DNA of 64,000 nucleotides from an uncultured Atopobium sp. (GCA_946997485.1 CAMPVF010000010.1:1-64000), one strand, 5' to 3'; numbered from the stretch's first letter, positions 1 through 8,824 are shown. Notes: generated from the sequence alone by a model not told the origin. Numbers and translations are program-made.

Positions 1-43
1 GCACAGTGCGGCACTCAAAATCGCAGGTCAGAACCCTATCGGC

Positions 44-1744
44 CTACTCCCACTCGATGGTCGCGGGCGGCTTGGGCGTAATGTCGTACACAACGCGGTT
101 AATACCAGCAACTTCACTCACAATACGCGACGATATTGCCGACAGCACATCAAATGGTAGCTTTGCCCAATCGGCAGTCATTGCGTCGCTCGATTCAACT
201 GCGCGAACAATGCAAGGACGCTGATACGTGCGTTCATCACCCATAACACCAACACTTTTAATATCAGGAAGCACGGCAAAATACTGCCAACACGCATGCT
301 GCGAATTGCGCTCGCCCGTTTCTTGGAACAGGCGCTCGTTATACGCGTCAAGTTCCTCGCGCACAATGGCATCGGCCGCGCGCAGCTGCTCAAGCTTTTC
401 TGCAGTAACCGCACCAATAATACGAATAGCAAGTCCAGGACCGGGGAACGGCTGGCGATACACCATGCGGCTAGGCAGCCCAAGCGCACAACCAAGCGCA
501 CGAACTTCGTCCTTAAAAAAGTGGTCGAGCGGTTCAATCAAATCGAAATGCACGCCCTCGGGAAACGGAATAAGATTGTGATGCGACTTAATGGTTGACG
601 CCTTGCCGCCCGTTTTGCGCGCGCCCGACTCAATAATATCGGGGTAAATAGTACCTTGCGCAAGATAGCGAATAGGCTCCTTACCACGTGAAAGCTTGGC
701 GGCTTCCTCAAAAAACACCTTCCAAAACTCAGTGCCAATCCGGCGGCGCTTTTCTTCGGGATCGGTAACATCGCGCAACAGCTCAAGGTAGCGCTCCTCG
801 GCGTGCACGTGCACAAGCGGCACATTAAACTGCTTGTGAAACACCTCTTCTACCAGCTCGGGTTCGTCTTTACGCAAAAAGCCGTGGTTTACAAACACGC
901 AGGTAAGCTGGTTACCAATTGCGCGATGCATTAACGCGGCAACAACAGACGAGTCAACGCCACCCGAAAGAGCCAAAATAACACGGCTGTTTCCAACTGT
1001 AGCACGAATGCGCGCACACGTATCATCGATAATGTTATCCATTGTCCAATTTGGCGTAAGCTTGCACACGTTAAACAAAAAGTTTGAAAGAAGCTGTTGA
1101 CCATATTGAGTGTGACGAACTTCGGGGTGAAATTGAGTGGCATACATCTTTTTAGCTGCGCATTCCATGGAAGCAATGGGGCACACCGCCGTAGACGACG
1201 TAACGCTAAAGCCCTCGGGAAGTTTGTTTACTGCGTCGCGATGGCTCATCCAAACGGTTTGCTCCTGGGGTGTATCGGCAAACACAAGCGAGGTAGCTGC
1301 AGCGGCGTTGTGTGCGCGCTCAAGCTGAGCTGGTCCATACTCGCCTTTTTCGGTGTGGCCAACCGCTCCGCCTAGCGTAGCTGCCATAATTTGCTGACCA
1401 TAGCAAAAACCAAAGATAGGAATGCCGAGCGTAAATACAGCAGGATCCATATGTGGAGCGTCTGGCGCATACACCGAGGCAGGGCCACCCGAAAGAATAA
1501 TGGCAGACGGCTTCATGGCAGCAAGCACATCTGCGCGTATGTCGCAGGGAACAATTTCGGAATACACGTGCAAATCGCGAACGCGGCGAGCAATAAGCTG
1601 GCCGTATTGTGCACCAAAGTCGAACACGGCTACAAATTGTGAAGGGCGCGATGCCAAAGGCGCAGGTGCTGATGCTGTTTTAGGTGTTGACGCTGCATCA
1701 AACACATCGTGTGCGGCGGGTGAAGTGAATGAATCCTTTGACAT
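44..1744 (-). CDS. guaA: GMP synthase (glutamine-hydrolysing)
   Basis: Converts XMP, ATP and glutamine to GMP in the cytoplasm, the last step of guanine nucleotide synthesis. The 566-residue product has an N-terminal class I glutamine amidotransferase domain with nucleophile Cys near 114 (motif GFCYGQQ) and the His/Glu pair near 206/208 (FHPEV). An ATP-pyrophosphatase domain follows, with P-loop SGGVDSS near 260, and then the GMPS dimerisation domain ending in PPATIEWE. The frame stays open upstream to 1882 and would add a hydrophobic stretch. I chose the ATG at 1744 because AAAGGA lies just upstream and the extension is not part of the family. About 35 Ala/Pro/Ser-rich residues precede the amidotransferase domain, an unusual addition. 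A TATAAT box lies at 1818-1823. Family assignment is certain. Confidence 0.97.
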   Translation of the reverse strand: MSKDSFTSPAAHDVFDAASTPKTASAPAPLASRPSQFVAVFDFGAQYGQLIARRVRDLHVYSEIVPCDIRADVLAAMKPSAIILSGGPASVYAPDAPHMDPAVFTLGIPIFGFCYGQQIMAATLGGAVGHTEKGEYGPAQLERAHNAAAATSLVFADTPQEQTVWMSHRDAVNKLPEGFSVTSSTAVCPIASMECAAKKMYATQFHPEVRHTQYGQQLLSNFLFNVCKLTPNWTMDNIIDDTCARIRATVGNSRVILALSGGVDSSVVAALMHRAIGNQLTCVFVNHGFLRKDEPELVEEVFHKQFNVPLVHVHAEERYLELLRDVTDPEEKRRRIGTEFWKVFFEEAAKLSRGKEPIRYLAQGTIYPDIIESGARKTGGKASTIKSHHNLIPFPEGVHFDLIEPLDHFFKDEVRALGCALGLPSRMVYRQPFPGPGLAIRIIGAVTAEKLEQLRAADAIVREELDAYNERLFQETGERNSQHACWQYFAVLPDIKSVGVMGDERTYQRPCIVRAVESSDAMTADWAKLPFDVLSAISSRIVSEVAGINRVVYDITPKPPATIEWE

Positions 1745-1782
1745 GAACATCCTTTCGTTAGCTGTACGATAACGGCGCGGCA

Positions 1783-1823
1783 GGTTGCGTAGCAACCAGC
1801 ACATAACAAGCACGTATATTATA
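1783..1823 (-). promoter_or_regulatory. guaA promoter -10 box and leader hairpin
   Basis: On the minus strand a perfect TATAAT occupies 1818-1823, about 75 bases upstream of the guaA start; no good -35 was seen. The resulting leader carries a small perfect hairpin at 1783-1797 (GGTTGC, 3-base loop, GCAACC). Assignment rests on position and consensus only. Confidence 0.45.
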
Positions 1824-2027
1824 CCGAGCATTGCAATAAGCGCGAAAGCCAGAATAATTGTTTTTATGGACTTATCATACAAAACGCGTTGCGCAACACA
1901 ACAAACGGTACAATTTTGCAGATAGTTATAACACAGTTGCCCGCACAGTGTCCCTCAATTGCGGCACGGTGCAATTGTGGCTATCCGCGCTGCTAGAACT
2001 CTTACGGCTGTTACAGCAGCTACATCT

Positions 2028-2074
2028 CTTACATGTACCTGGTACTCGTTTGTTATCAAAGTTGTACATGTAAG
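2028..2074. repeat. 11-bp inverted repeat in the LCP gene upstream region
   Basis: CTTACATGTAC at 2028-2038 and its exact reverse complement GTACATGTAAG at 2064-2074 lie 25 bases apart, about 45 bases before the predicted TTG start. Each arm contains the palindrome ACATGT. This could be a paired regulator site or an RNA hairpin in the leader. No protein can be named. Confidence 0.45.
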
Positions 2075-2119
2075 GTGGTTAGAAGCGCGTACCATACCTC
2101 GTGCAGTAAGGAGAGTGCC

Positions 2120-3769
2120 TTGGCACTTCATAAAAAACATACGGCAATTACGCGAGAAGAGCATGAAGCGCTATCTGCAGATACCTACGCCGCTCACTCG
2201 CGCCATGCAAAGACAGCTGTTGGCGCCTCAGGCACTAACGAAACCGCAGGTCGCGCGCAGAACGCAAACGAGCCTGCCACAAAGCGTCGTGAAAGCGGCG
2301 CGGGTAACGTGCACGCGAAAGCACGCGCACAAGCTAGAAACGCTATGCAAAACCCCGCGCAAAACGCAATGGATGAGGGTGCAGCCCTTGGTCGTGCAAA
2401 CGCTGCCGAGCTTTATGCATCAAAACGCAAAGCACGCACCAGAAAAACGATTTTTAAGCGTATTGGCATTGTTATGGGCACGCTGGTATGCATGCTTGGC
2501 TTGTGCGCTGGTGCCCTTGCGCTGTACATTCACTATATCGACAACCAAATTACCAGCAAAATTACCGACGACTTGCGTGCAATTCTTACCGATACCAATA
2601 ATAACGAGCCGTTTTATGCACTGCTATTGGGTATCGACCGCGATGAAGGCCGTGCGGAAAGCAAAATGTATGGCGCGTCGGATAGTGCATATCGAAGCGA
2701 TACTATTATTCTTACGCGTATCGATCCCAAAAATCGCAAAATAACGATGGTTTCAATCCCCCGTGACACCTATGTAGACCTGGGCAAACACGGGAAACAA
2801 AAAATAAATGCGGCATATTCGGTAGGCGGCGCTGCCTATGCAACCGAAGTTATTTCGAAATTTGCCGGCGTAAAAATTTCGCACTATACCGAAATTGATA
2901 TGGACGGTTTTGCGCACGTTGTAGACTCAATTGGCGGTGTTGATGTCGATTTGCCAATACCGGTAAAAGATCCAAACTATACAAAGGTAAATCTCCCGGC
3001 AGGAAAGCAGCACCTGGATGGTCACACAGCAGCGCTGCTTGGCCGTTCGCGCCATGCGTACGACAAGTATGGCGACGGTGACGTGTACCGCGCAGCAAAC
3101 CAGCGCATGCTTATTGGCGCAGTACTCAAAAAGGTGCTCGCATCAGGGCCTGCAGGCATTGCCAACAGCGTTACCACGATGGCAAATTATGTAACAACTG
3201 ATATGAGCGTAAGCGATATTATTACGCTGGGCACCAAGTTTGCCGGCATGGATATTACAAACGATATTTACTCAGGCTTATGCCCCACTACCTCAAAATA
3301 CATTAACAAAACGTGGTTTGAGATTCTTGATACCGAAAAATGGCGCGTTATGATTGACCGTGTTGATAAGGGCTTGCCGCCATTTGACAACGACAAAGAA
3401 AATACTGCAACGGGTATTGCGGGCTCGGTTGGCATATCGAGCAGCAACGACGGTACGCCGGCTGATGGAGACGGTGGCGATGCCGAAAAAGAGCAGTTTG
3501 AAGGGACCGTTGCCGTGCTTAACGCCGCTGGTAGAGCAGGCGTTGCGCGCGAGAAGTCGGACATTTTGGTAAAGCGCGGCTTTAGCCCAAACCCTGGCAA
3601 TGCGCGAAAACAGCTTGCAAAATCGATTGTGCTCTATAACGAAGGCGCGCAGGCAAAGGCACGCGGCGTTGCAAAAACGCTGGGTATTACCACAAAGCCG
3701 CAGCCAAATAACGGTCAGTACAACAGCGGCACCGATGTCGTTGTGCTGGTTGGCAAGGACGTTGCCTAA
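2120..3769 (+). CDS. LytR-CpsA-Psr (LCP) family protein
   Basis: LCP proteins transfer undecaprenyl-linked glycopolymers such as teichoic acids or capsule onto peptidoglycan outside the cell. The start chosen is TTG at 2120, with AAGGAG six bases upstream; the earlier in-frame start at 2033 would fuse an unlikely Cys-rich leader. The 549-residue product has a charged, Ala-rich cytoplasmic tail of about 110 residues, one membrane segment near 114-138, the LCP catalytic domain near 165-350 (the LLGIDRD, SDTIILTRID and SIPRDTYV motifs carry the conserved Asp and Arg residues) and a C-terminal LytR_C domain near 460-546. A Gly/Asp-rich linker of about 50 residues separates the two domains. The gene stands alone, convergent with ychF, with a shared terminator between them. 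The polymer attached cannot be read from the sequence. Confidence 0.92.
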   Translation: MALHKKHTAITREEHEALSADTYAAHSRHAKTAVGASGTNETAGRAQNANEPATKRRESGAGNVHAKARAQARNAMQNPAQNAMDEGAALGRANAAELYASKRKARTRKTIFKRIGIVMGTLVCMLGLCAGALALYIHYIDNQITSKITDDLRAILTDTNNNEPFYALLLGIDRDEGRAESKMYGASDSAYRSDTIILTRIDPKNRKITMVSIPRDTYVDLGKHGKQKINAAYSVGGAAYATEVISKFAGVKISHYTEIDMDGFAHVVDSIGGVDVDLPIPVKDPNYTKVNLPAGKQHLDGHTAALLGRSRHAYDKYGDGDVYRAANQRMLIGAVLKKVLASGPAGIANSVTTMANYVTTDMSVSDIITLGTKFAGMDITNDIYSGLCPTTSKYINKTWFEILDTEKWRVMIDRVDKGLPPFDNDKENTATGIAGSVGISSSNDGTPADGDGGDAEKEQFEGTVAVLNAAGRAGVAREKSDILVKRGFSPNPGNARKQLAKSIVLYNEGAQAKARGVAKTLGITTKPQPNNGQYNSGTDVVVLVGKDVA

Positions 3770-3812
3770 GGAAGCTTGCATACGGCAGCCACTCGTACTC
3801 CCACTCACGAAC

Positions 3813-3853
3813 AAAAAAGCTGATGGACGACAATGCCGCTCATCAGCTTTTTT
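3813..3853. terminator. Bidirectional terminator between the LCP gene and ychF
   Basis: A stem of GCTGATG with CATCAGC around a 15-base loop is flanked by six A on the left and six T on the right. It can therefore end transcription of the LCP gene on the plus strand and of ychF on the minus strand. Confidence 0.85.
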
Positions 3854-3893
3854 ACCAGCCTTATTACACGCAACGCGCACACACGGCTGCGTG

Positions 3894-4955
3894 TTACACG
3901 TTAAAACGAAATACCATAATATCGCCGTCAGCAACCACGTAGTCTTTACCCTCGATACGCAATTTACCTGCTTCGCGCGCTTGTGCCTCGCCGCCAAGCG
4001 TAACATAATCGTTGTACGAAATTGTTTCGGCTTTAATAAATCCACGTTCAAAATCGCTGTGAATAACGCCTGCAGCCTCAGGCGCGCATGCGCCAATACG
4101 TGTTGTCCACGCGCGTACTTCCTTTGGACCTGCCGTAAAGAAACTTTGGAGCCCAAGCACCTTATAAGCAGCACGAATGAGATTTTCAAGGCCTGAGTGC
4201 TCAAGCCCAAGCGACTCCAAATACTCGGCCGCCTCGTCGTCGCTCAAATCGATAAGTTCGCTTTCTACCTGCGCACAAATAGGAATCGCAGGCTCATCAT
4301 CAATTGTTATCGTGTCGTTTAACTGGTCTTCGTCGCAGTTAGCAACATAAATCATTGGCTTTAGTGTAAGCAAGAACAAATCGTGCGCAGCTGCACGCTC
4401 ATCTTCTGACATATCAAGCGTAGCTGCACGATTACCATCGTTAAGCCATGCCTGCAGACGTTGCGCAATAGCAAGGCGTGGCGCCGATTCCTTATCGCGC
4501 TTAGCTTCTTTTTCGAGCTTTGGTATTGCACGTTCAAGGGTAGCCAAATCGGCGAGCACAAGCTCCGTATTAATTGTTTCAACGTCGTTATCAGGGTTAA
4601 TGGAGCCTTCAACATGCATAACGTCGGGGTCTTTAAAGTAGCGCACCACTTCGCAAATAGCATCGCATTGGCGAATATTTGCCAAAAATTGGTTGCCGAG
4701 CCCCTCGCCCTTATTTGCGCCCTTTACCAAACCTGCAATATCCACAAATTCTACGGTAGCAGGCACAACACGCGCGGGGTGCACGATGTCGGCAAGTTTT
4801 TGCAGACGCTCATCGGGAACACGCACAATGCCCACATTAGGATCGATGGTTGCAAACGGATAATTTGCAGCTAATCCACCTTGTTTTGTAAGTGCGGTAA
4901 ACAGCGTTGATTTACCAACATTTGGAAGTCCTACAATACCAATCGATAGCGACAA
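3894..4955 (-). CDS. ychF: Ribosome-binding ATPase YchF (OLA1/Obg-like)
   Basis: YchF is a universal P-loop ATPase of the Obg group that binds the ribosome and influences stress responses. The 353-residue product matches the usual length. It shows the Walker A loop GLPNVGKS at residues 9-16, the G3 motif DIAGLVKG, a coiled-coil insertion in the middle third, and a C-terminal TGS domain ending in MVFRFNV. Translation starts at a TTG at 4955, preceded by GAGGAG nine bases upstream; no ATG fits the family N-terminus. The gene runs towards the LCP gene and follows the Fe-S protein gene after 64 bases. Confidence 0.96.
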   Translation of the reverse strand: MSLSIGIVGLPNVGKSTLFTALTKQGGLAANYPFATIDPNVGIVRVPDERLQKLADIVHPARVVPATVEFVDIAGLVKGANKGEGLGNQFLANIRQCDAICEVVRYFKDPDVMHVEGSINPDNDVETINTELVLADLATLERAIPKLEKEAKRDKESAPRLAIAQRLQAWLNDGNRAATLDMSEDERAAAHDLFLLTLKPMIYVANCDEDQLNDTITIDDEPAIPICAQVESELIDLSDDEAAEYLESLGLEHSGLENLIRAAYKVLGLQSFFTAGPKEVRAWTTRIGACAPEAAGVIHSDFERGFIKAETISYNDYVTLGGEAQAREAGKLRIEGKDYVVADGDIMVFRFNV

Positions 4956-4983
4956 ACTTCTCAGCTCCTCTGGTTATTACTCT

Positions 4984-5015
4984 AGTTAGTATGCATACTG
5001 TTAGTTAGTATGCAT
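4984..5015. repeat. Duplicated TTAGTATGCAT sequence upstream of ychF
   Basis: The 64-base gap between ychF and the iron-sulphur protein gene contains TTAGTATGCAT twice, about 16 bases apart. The first copy forms the 12-base palindrome AGTATGCATACT at 4988-4999. It may be an operator or simply a short duplication. Confidence 0.35.
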
Positions 5016-5019
5016 GTGT

Positions 5020-6330
5020 TTACTCATCATCCATATGTGAAATAGAGTTTAGCACAGCGTTTACAACTTGTTTGCCCTTAGTTTTAACCTCGCGCACATG
5101 CTGCTGGCGCAGGGCCTTTTGGCGTTTAAGCCGCTCGGCTTCGGGGTCGCGCACCACAAGCTCCTGCACGTCGCCCGGCTTCATCTCGAGGCATTGTTCG
5201 GGACAAATAATGGCACAGGCCGAGCAATTCAAACAATACGCGCCTTCAACACTAAAGCGACCATGCTCGTCAATATTGCATGCGTGCTCGGGGCACACGC
5301 GCACACACGCCAAACACGCCGTACATGCCGTTTGATTGCACACAGGTACCTGCATACTTTCGCTACAACGATTTGCAAGCGCGGGATTTTTTTGAATAAC
5401 ACCAAGTAGAAGCTTGCGTTTTTGGGTTAAAATGCGCCGCGTGTGCGATGTGGTACTATCGCCCAGGGCATTTTCGAGCGTACATTGCAGCTCGTAAAGC
5501 TCGTTTGAATGCTGTTGCAGCTTTTTTGTAACAGCTTGCACGCCCGCAATAACGGGGTTTTGCGCAGCAAGCAAACTTTGCCCGGCTCGCGCCACATCGC
5601 CCATAAACTCCTGGCGCTTAAATGCACGTGAAAGCTCGTGAGAAAGCGACTTTGCATCTACTTCCATGCCAAGGGAGCTGTCCATAAACTCCTCAGCAGC
5701 ACCAATTTCGTTACAATAGGCTTCTTCGCCCGTTGTGGTTTTACACCTATCACATACACCAAGCGGCAAAAACACGCTAATGTTTGAATACTCCGCAAGC
5801 AACGCTATCCACACGTCGCGCGGAACAGCGCCAACACACGGCAACACAATTTCGTTATCATAAGGTTTTCGGCCAAGCGCACGAGTGCAGGTAACATAAC
5901 AAGTTTCGAACATACTGGCAGCGCGCGCAATGCTGTCGTACAGCGATTTTGCCATCAAGCGCTGAACCAAAAATGTTTCGGTAGGACACACCATCGTGCA
6001 CAGCCCGCACATGCGGCAATCGTCTGACACGCGCACCGTGGTGCCTTCAATGGTAATGGCATCAACCGGGCACACCGCCATGCACGCGCTGCAGGTAGTG
6101 GTCGTAGGCAGGGGTATGTCATCGTTTTTTTCGGTTGAAGCTGCACACACGTTAAGACAAAACATTGAGTTTACGCGCGGGCGCTCCTTATAATCCGATG
6201 GATTGTAGGGCGTCTGAGGCTCTGCCTGCCCCGTCATTACCTTAGTAATGGTAGAAAGGGGGTTTGATAGCGCTGCCCAATCTTGCCGTATATCAATGAG
6301 CTCATCAAGCATATCGCGCTTATCACTCAT
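5020..6330 (-). CDS. Multi-cluster 4Fe-4S ferredoxin-domain protein, function unknown
   Basis: A 436-residue soluble protein with two ferredoxin modules, each carrying two CxxCxxCxxxCP-type cluster motifs. The N-terminal module (about 75-125) includes CSACMAVCP and CRMCGLCTMVCP. The C-terminal module (about 330-395) includes CTACLACVRVCP and CLNCSACAIICP. The middle has further Cys clusters (CYVTC, LPCVGAVPRD, CDRCKTTTG), loosely like the small MvhD-type electron-transfer domains of hydrogenase and heterodisulphide reductase complexes, and then a helical, charged segment. The start is ATG 6330 with AAAGGAG eight bases upstream; GTG two codons earlier is the alternative. No partner oxidoreductase is adjacent, so donor and acceptor are unknown. 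A role in electron transfer is inference. Confidence 0.75.
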   Translation of the reverse strand: MSDKRDMLDELIDIRQDWAALSNPLSTITKVMTGQAEPQTPYNPSDYKERPRVNSMFCLNVCAASTEKNDDIPLPTTTTCSACMAVCPVDAITIEGTTVRVSDDCRMCGLCTMVCPTETFLVQRLMAKSLYDSIARAASMFETCYVTCTRALGRKPYDNEIVLPCVGAVPRDVWIALLAEYSNISVFLPLGVCDRCKTTTGEEAYCNEIGAAEEFMDSSLGMEVDAKSLSHELSRAFKRQEFMGDVARAGQSLLAAQNPVIAGVQAVTKKLQQHSNELYELQCTLENALGDSTTSHTRRILTQKRKLLLGVIQKNPALANRCSESMQVPVCNQTACTACLACVRVCPEHACNIDEHGRFSVEGAYCLNCSACAIICPEQCLEMKPGDVQELVVRDPEAERLKRQKALRQQHVREVKTKGKQVVNAVLNSISHMDDE

Positions 6331-6600
6331 TGACACCTCTCCTTTGTTCTACGTACAAAACCTCTCCTTTTTGCACGAGTAGATACACGTTCTGTGATTT
6401 CCTTACAAATCACCTCATAATGGTACCTCAAATTGCTGCGGTTTTGCTACTAGAGCCAGGCGAAAGTTACCGTGTGCAGGATACATGTAAAAAAAAGCAC
6501 ATATGACCCCAAAAGATCATATGTGCTCCTTGCACGTATGCCAGTTCTATGCTGCACTGCGGCTAGTTTCACAGCCGCATCAGCAAACTATGCGCTCACG
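6331..6600. other. Intergenic region upstream of the Fe-S protein gene
   Basis: On the minus strand AAAGGAGAGGT appears twice: once as the ribosome site of the Fe-S protein gene and again about 26 bases upstream. An inverted repeat GTGATTT (6394-6400) / AAATCAC (6407-6413) with a six-base gap lies further upstream and could be an operator or hairpin. The rest holds the groEL terminator. No further gene was seen. Confidence 0.4.
6487..6527 (-). terminator. Rho-independent terminator downstream of groEL
   Basis: An 11-bp perfect stem, AGCACATATGA at 6496-6506 with TCATATGTGCT at 6517-6527, is followed on the minus strand by a run of eight or more T. It lies about 135 bases after the groEL stop, beyond the decamer repeats. 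Confidence 0.85.
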
Positions 6601-6670
6601 ATTAGTGCAGATTAGTACACATTAGTGCACATTAGTGCACATTAGTGCAGATTAGTGCAGATTAGTACAT
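6601..6670. repeat. Seven tandem copies of a 10-bp repeat overlapping the groEL stop codon
   Basis: The unit ATTAGTGCAC or a one- or two-base variant (ATTAGTGCAG, ATTAGTACAC, ATTAGTACAT) occurs seven times without gaps. The last copy contains the groEL stop codon and final Tyr codon, so the array seems to have grown from the 3' end of the gene. It lies between the groEL stop and its terminator and is transcribed. Confidence 0.9.
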
Positions 6671-8299
6671 ACCGCCTTGGTTACCTGCAGATGCAGCGCG
6701 TGAGATAGCCTCTTCGATGGAGGTGTCTTTTGGCTCATCGGAAATAGTTGCCTCGGTAATGAGGATAAGCGATGCAACCGATGAAGCATTTTGCAGGGTA
6801 ACACGGGTTACCTTAACTGGATCGAGCACGCCCATCTGAATCATGTCGCCCCACTCGCCGTTTGCAGAGTTAAGACCCTGACCAGCAGGAAGGTTGTTAA
6901 TCTTTTCTACGACAACGGAGCCTTCATAACCGGCATTTGCAGCGATCTTCTTAACAGGAGCAATAAGTGCCTTGCGGATGATTTCTACACCAAGCTTTTC
7001 GTCGGCGTCGTCGGTTTGTACCGCGTCGAGCGCTTGTGCTGCCTGCAAGAATGCAACACCACCACCAGCAACAATGCCTTCTTCAACAGCTGCACGCGTT
7101 GCCTGAAGTGCATCTTCAATACGGCTCTTAATTTCCTTAAGCTCAGCCTCAGTTGCAGCACCGACTTTAATAACAGCTACGCCACCGCTGAGTTTAGCTT
7201 TACGCTCTTGAAGCTTTTCTTTGTCGAAGTCGGAGGTTGTGTTTTCAATCTCGTTTTCAATTTGAGCAACGCGCTCAGCAATAGCTGCTTTGTCGCCAGC
7301 ACCATCAACGATGGTTGTGTTGTCTTTGGTAATCTTTACCGATTTTGCACGACCGAGCATTTCGGCAGTAACATCGGTAAGCTCAATACCAAGCTCCTTC
7401 ATAGCAGCCTGGCCAGCGGTAAGAACCGCAATGTCCTCGAGCATGCGCTTACGACGATCGCCATAGCCAGGAGCTTTAACAGCGCATACGTTGAGCGTGC
7501 CACGAAGTTTGTTGAGGATGAGCGTTGCAAGTGCTTCGCCATCTACATCTTCGGCAATAATGAGCAAAGGAGAGCCGCTCTTCTGAATGCCCTCAAGAAC
7601 AGGAAGAATGTCTTGAATGTTAGAAATCTTCTGATCGGTCATGAGGATGTATGGATTCTTGAGCTCGGCCGTCATGGTGTCGTTATTGGTTGCAAAGTAA
7701 GGTGAAATGTAGCCCTTATCAAACTGCATACCTTCAACAGTATCGATGTCGATACCAAAGGTTTGCGAGTCTTCTACGGTAATAACGCCGTCTTTACCAA
7801 CGGTTTCCATAGCGTCGGCAATTTTGCTACCAATTTCTGGATCAACAGCCGAAATAGTACCAACAGAAGCAATTTGCTCTTTGGTGGATACTGCCTTAGA
7901 AGCACTCTTCATAGCGTCAACAGCAGCAGTAACTGCCTTGTTAATACCGCGACGAATAGCAATGGGGTTTGCACCTGCAGCAACGTTGCGAAGGCCTTCG
8001 TTTACGATAACCTGCGCCAAAAGGGTTGCGGTGGTAGTACCGTCGCCTACCGTGTCGTTTGTTTTAGTGGCAACTTCTTTAACAAGCTGAGCACCCATGT
8101 TTTCGATTGGGTCTTTGAGCTCAACCTCTTTTGCAACGGTAACGCCGTCGTTGGAAATAACGGGAGCACCGTACGAACGCTGCAATGCAACATAGCGACC
8201 TTTAGGTCCCAGGGTGGTGGTTACTGTATCTGCCAATACATTTACACCGTGAGCAAGCTTTGTGCGAGCATCGGTGCCAAACATAATATCTTTAGCCAT
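6662..8299 (-). CDS. groL: Chaperonin GroEL
   Basis: The 60-kDa chaperonin subunit that forms double heptameric rings and folds proteins with ATP and GroES. The 545-residue product starts MAKDIMFGTDAR and has the nucleotide-binding LGPKGR and VGDGTTTAT motifs and the conserved SGGVAVIKVG region. It ends in a short GGMY tail rather than a long GGM repeat. The segment after LGPKGR reads YVALQRSYG, differing from the common NVVLDKSFG form. It follows groES after 75 bases, with AAAGG six bases before the ATG. In that gap a 20-base near-palindrome (8318-8337, around ACATGCATGT) could form a hairpin between the two cistrons. Confidence 0.98.
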   Translation of the reverse strand: MAKDIMFGTDARTKLAHGVNVLADTVTTTLGPKGRYVALQRSYGAPVISNDGVTVAKEVELKDPIENMGAQLVKEVATKTNDTVGDGTTTATLLAQVIVNEGLRNVAAGANPIAIRRGINKAVTAAVDAMKSASKAVSTKEQIASVGTISAVDPEIGSKIADAMETVGKDGVITVEDSQTFGIDIDTVEGMQFDKGYISPYFATNNDTMTAELKNPYILMTDQKISNIQDILPVLEGIQKSGSPLLIIAEDVDGEALATLILNKLRGTLNVCAVKAPGYGDRRKRMLEDIAVLTAGQAAMKELGIELTDVTAEMLGRAKSVKITKDNTTIVDGAGDKAAIAERVAQIENEIENTTSDFDKEKLQERKAKLSGGVAVIKVGAATEAELKEIKSRIEDALQATRAAVEEGIVAGGGVAFLQAAQALDAVQTDDADEKLGVEIIRKALIAPVKKIAANAGYEGSVVVEKINNLPAGQGLNSANGEWGDMIQMGVLDPVKVTRVTLQNASSVASLILITEATISDEPKDTSIEEAISRAASAGNQGGMY

Positions 8300-8374
8300 A
8301 ATAAACCTTTCTTATACCAGGCACATGCATGTACCTGCCTGTATGTCAAAATTAACGTGCGAAGCAGGTAAGCA

Positions 8375-8665
8375 CTAGTCGCACAAAATAGCGTAAATGT
8401 CGTCGGCACGAAGCAGCAAATACGTTTCGCCGTCAATCTTAACTTCGTTGCCACCAAACTTGCCGTAATACACTTGGTCGCCCACATGTACGTCGAGTGC
8501 AATGCGCTCGCCCTTATCATTGAGCTTACCTGCGCCAACAGCAACAACCTCGCCACGCTGGGGTTTTTCTTGTGCTCCACTTGAAATATACAAACCGGTT
8601 GAAGTTCTTTCCTCTTTAGGAGCCGGCTTTACCAAAACGCGGTCGGCCAAAGGCTTAAGGGTCAT
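8375..8665 (-). CDS. groES: Co-chaperonin GroES
   Basis: The 10-kDa lid of the GroEL folding chamber. The frame is open upstream, but ATG 8665 has a strong AAGGAGG and gives a 96-residue protein starting MTLKPLADRVLVKPAP, the exact family form. The mobile loop region (EERTSTGLYISSGAQEKP) and the GGNEVKIDGETYLLL strand are present. It is first in the groES-groEL operon. A promoter can be seen at 8796-8824. Neither a CIRCE (HrcA) nor a HAIR (HspR) element was recognised upstream, so heat regulation is not explained by the usual sites. Confidence 0.98.
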   Translation of the reverse strand: MTLKPLADRVLVKPAPKEERTSTGLYISSGAQEKPQRGEVVAVGAGKLNDKGERIALDVHVGDQVYYGKFGGNEVKIDGETYLLLRADDIYAILCD

Positions 8666-8759
8666 AATGTTAACCTCCTTATGCATGCGCAAAAACGCGC
8701 ACAGTTCCAAACAAACCAAAGAGTGCAAAGGCCGCGCGGTACGGAGTGCATGAAAGTAT

Positions 8760-8824
8760 GTAGTGCACGTACTACGTGGTTTTGCAACTATGTAGATAAT
8801 ACCCACAACGCAAGACTTATACAA
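8760..8824 (-). promoter_or_regulatory. groESL promoter with adjacent inverted repeat
   Basis: On the minus strand a -35 TTGTAT (8819-8824) and a -10 TATTAT (8796-8801) are 17 bases apart. About 20 bases further downstream an inverted repeat GTAGT-N6-ACTAC (8760-8775) lies in the transcribed leader, where a repressor could bind. The promoter call rests on consensus and spacing; the operator idea is inference. Confidence 0.5.

Noticed and set aside
1745..1882. N-terminal extension of GuaA with a membrane-like segment
   Set aside because: A good ribosome site at the internal ATG and a perfect TATAAT inside the extension show it is promoter and leader sequence.
1959..2744. 261-codon open frame overlapping the LCP gene
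   Set aside because: Out of frame with a clear LCP coding sequence; basic, repetitive composition without a domain.
8300..8374. TTGACA sequence as a separate groEL promoter
   Set aside because: The only TATAAG nearby is 27 bases away, too far; groEL is better read with groES.
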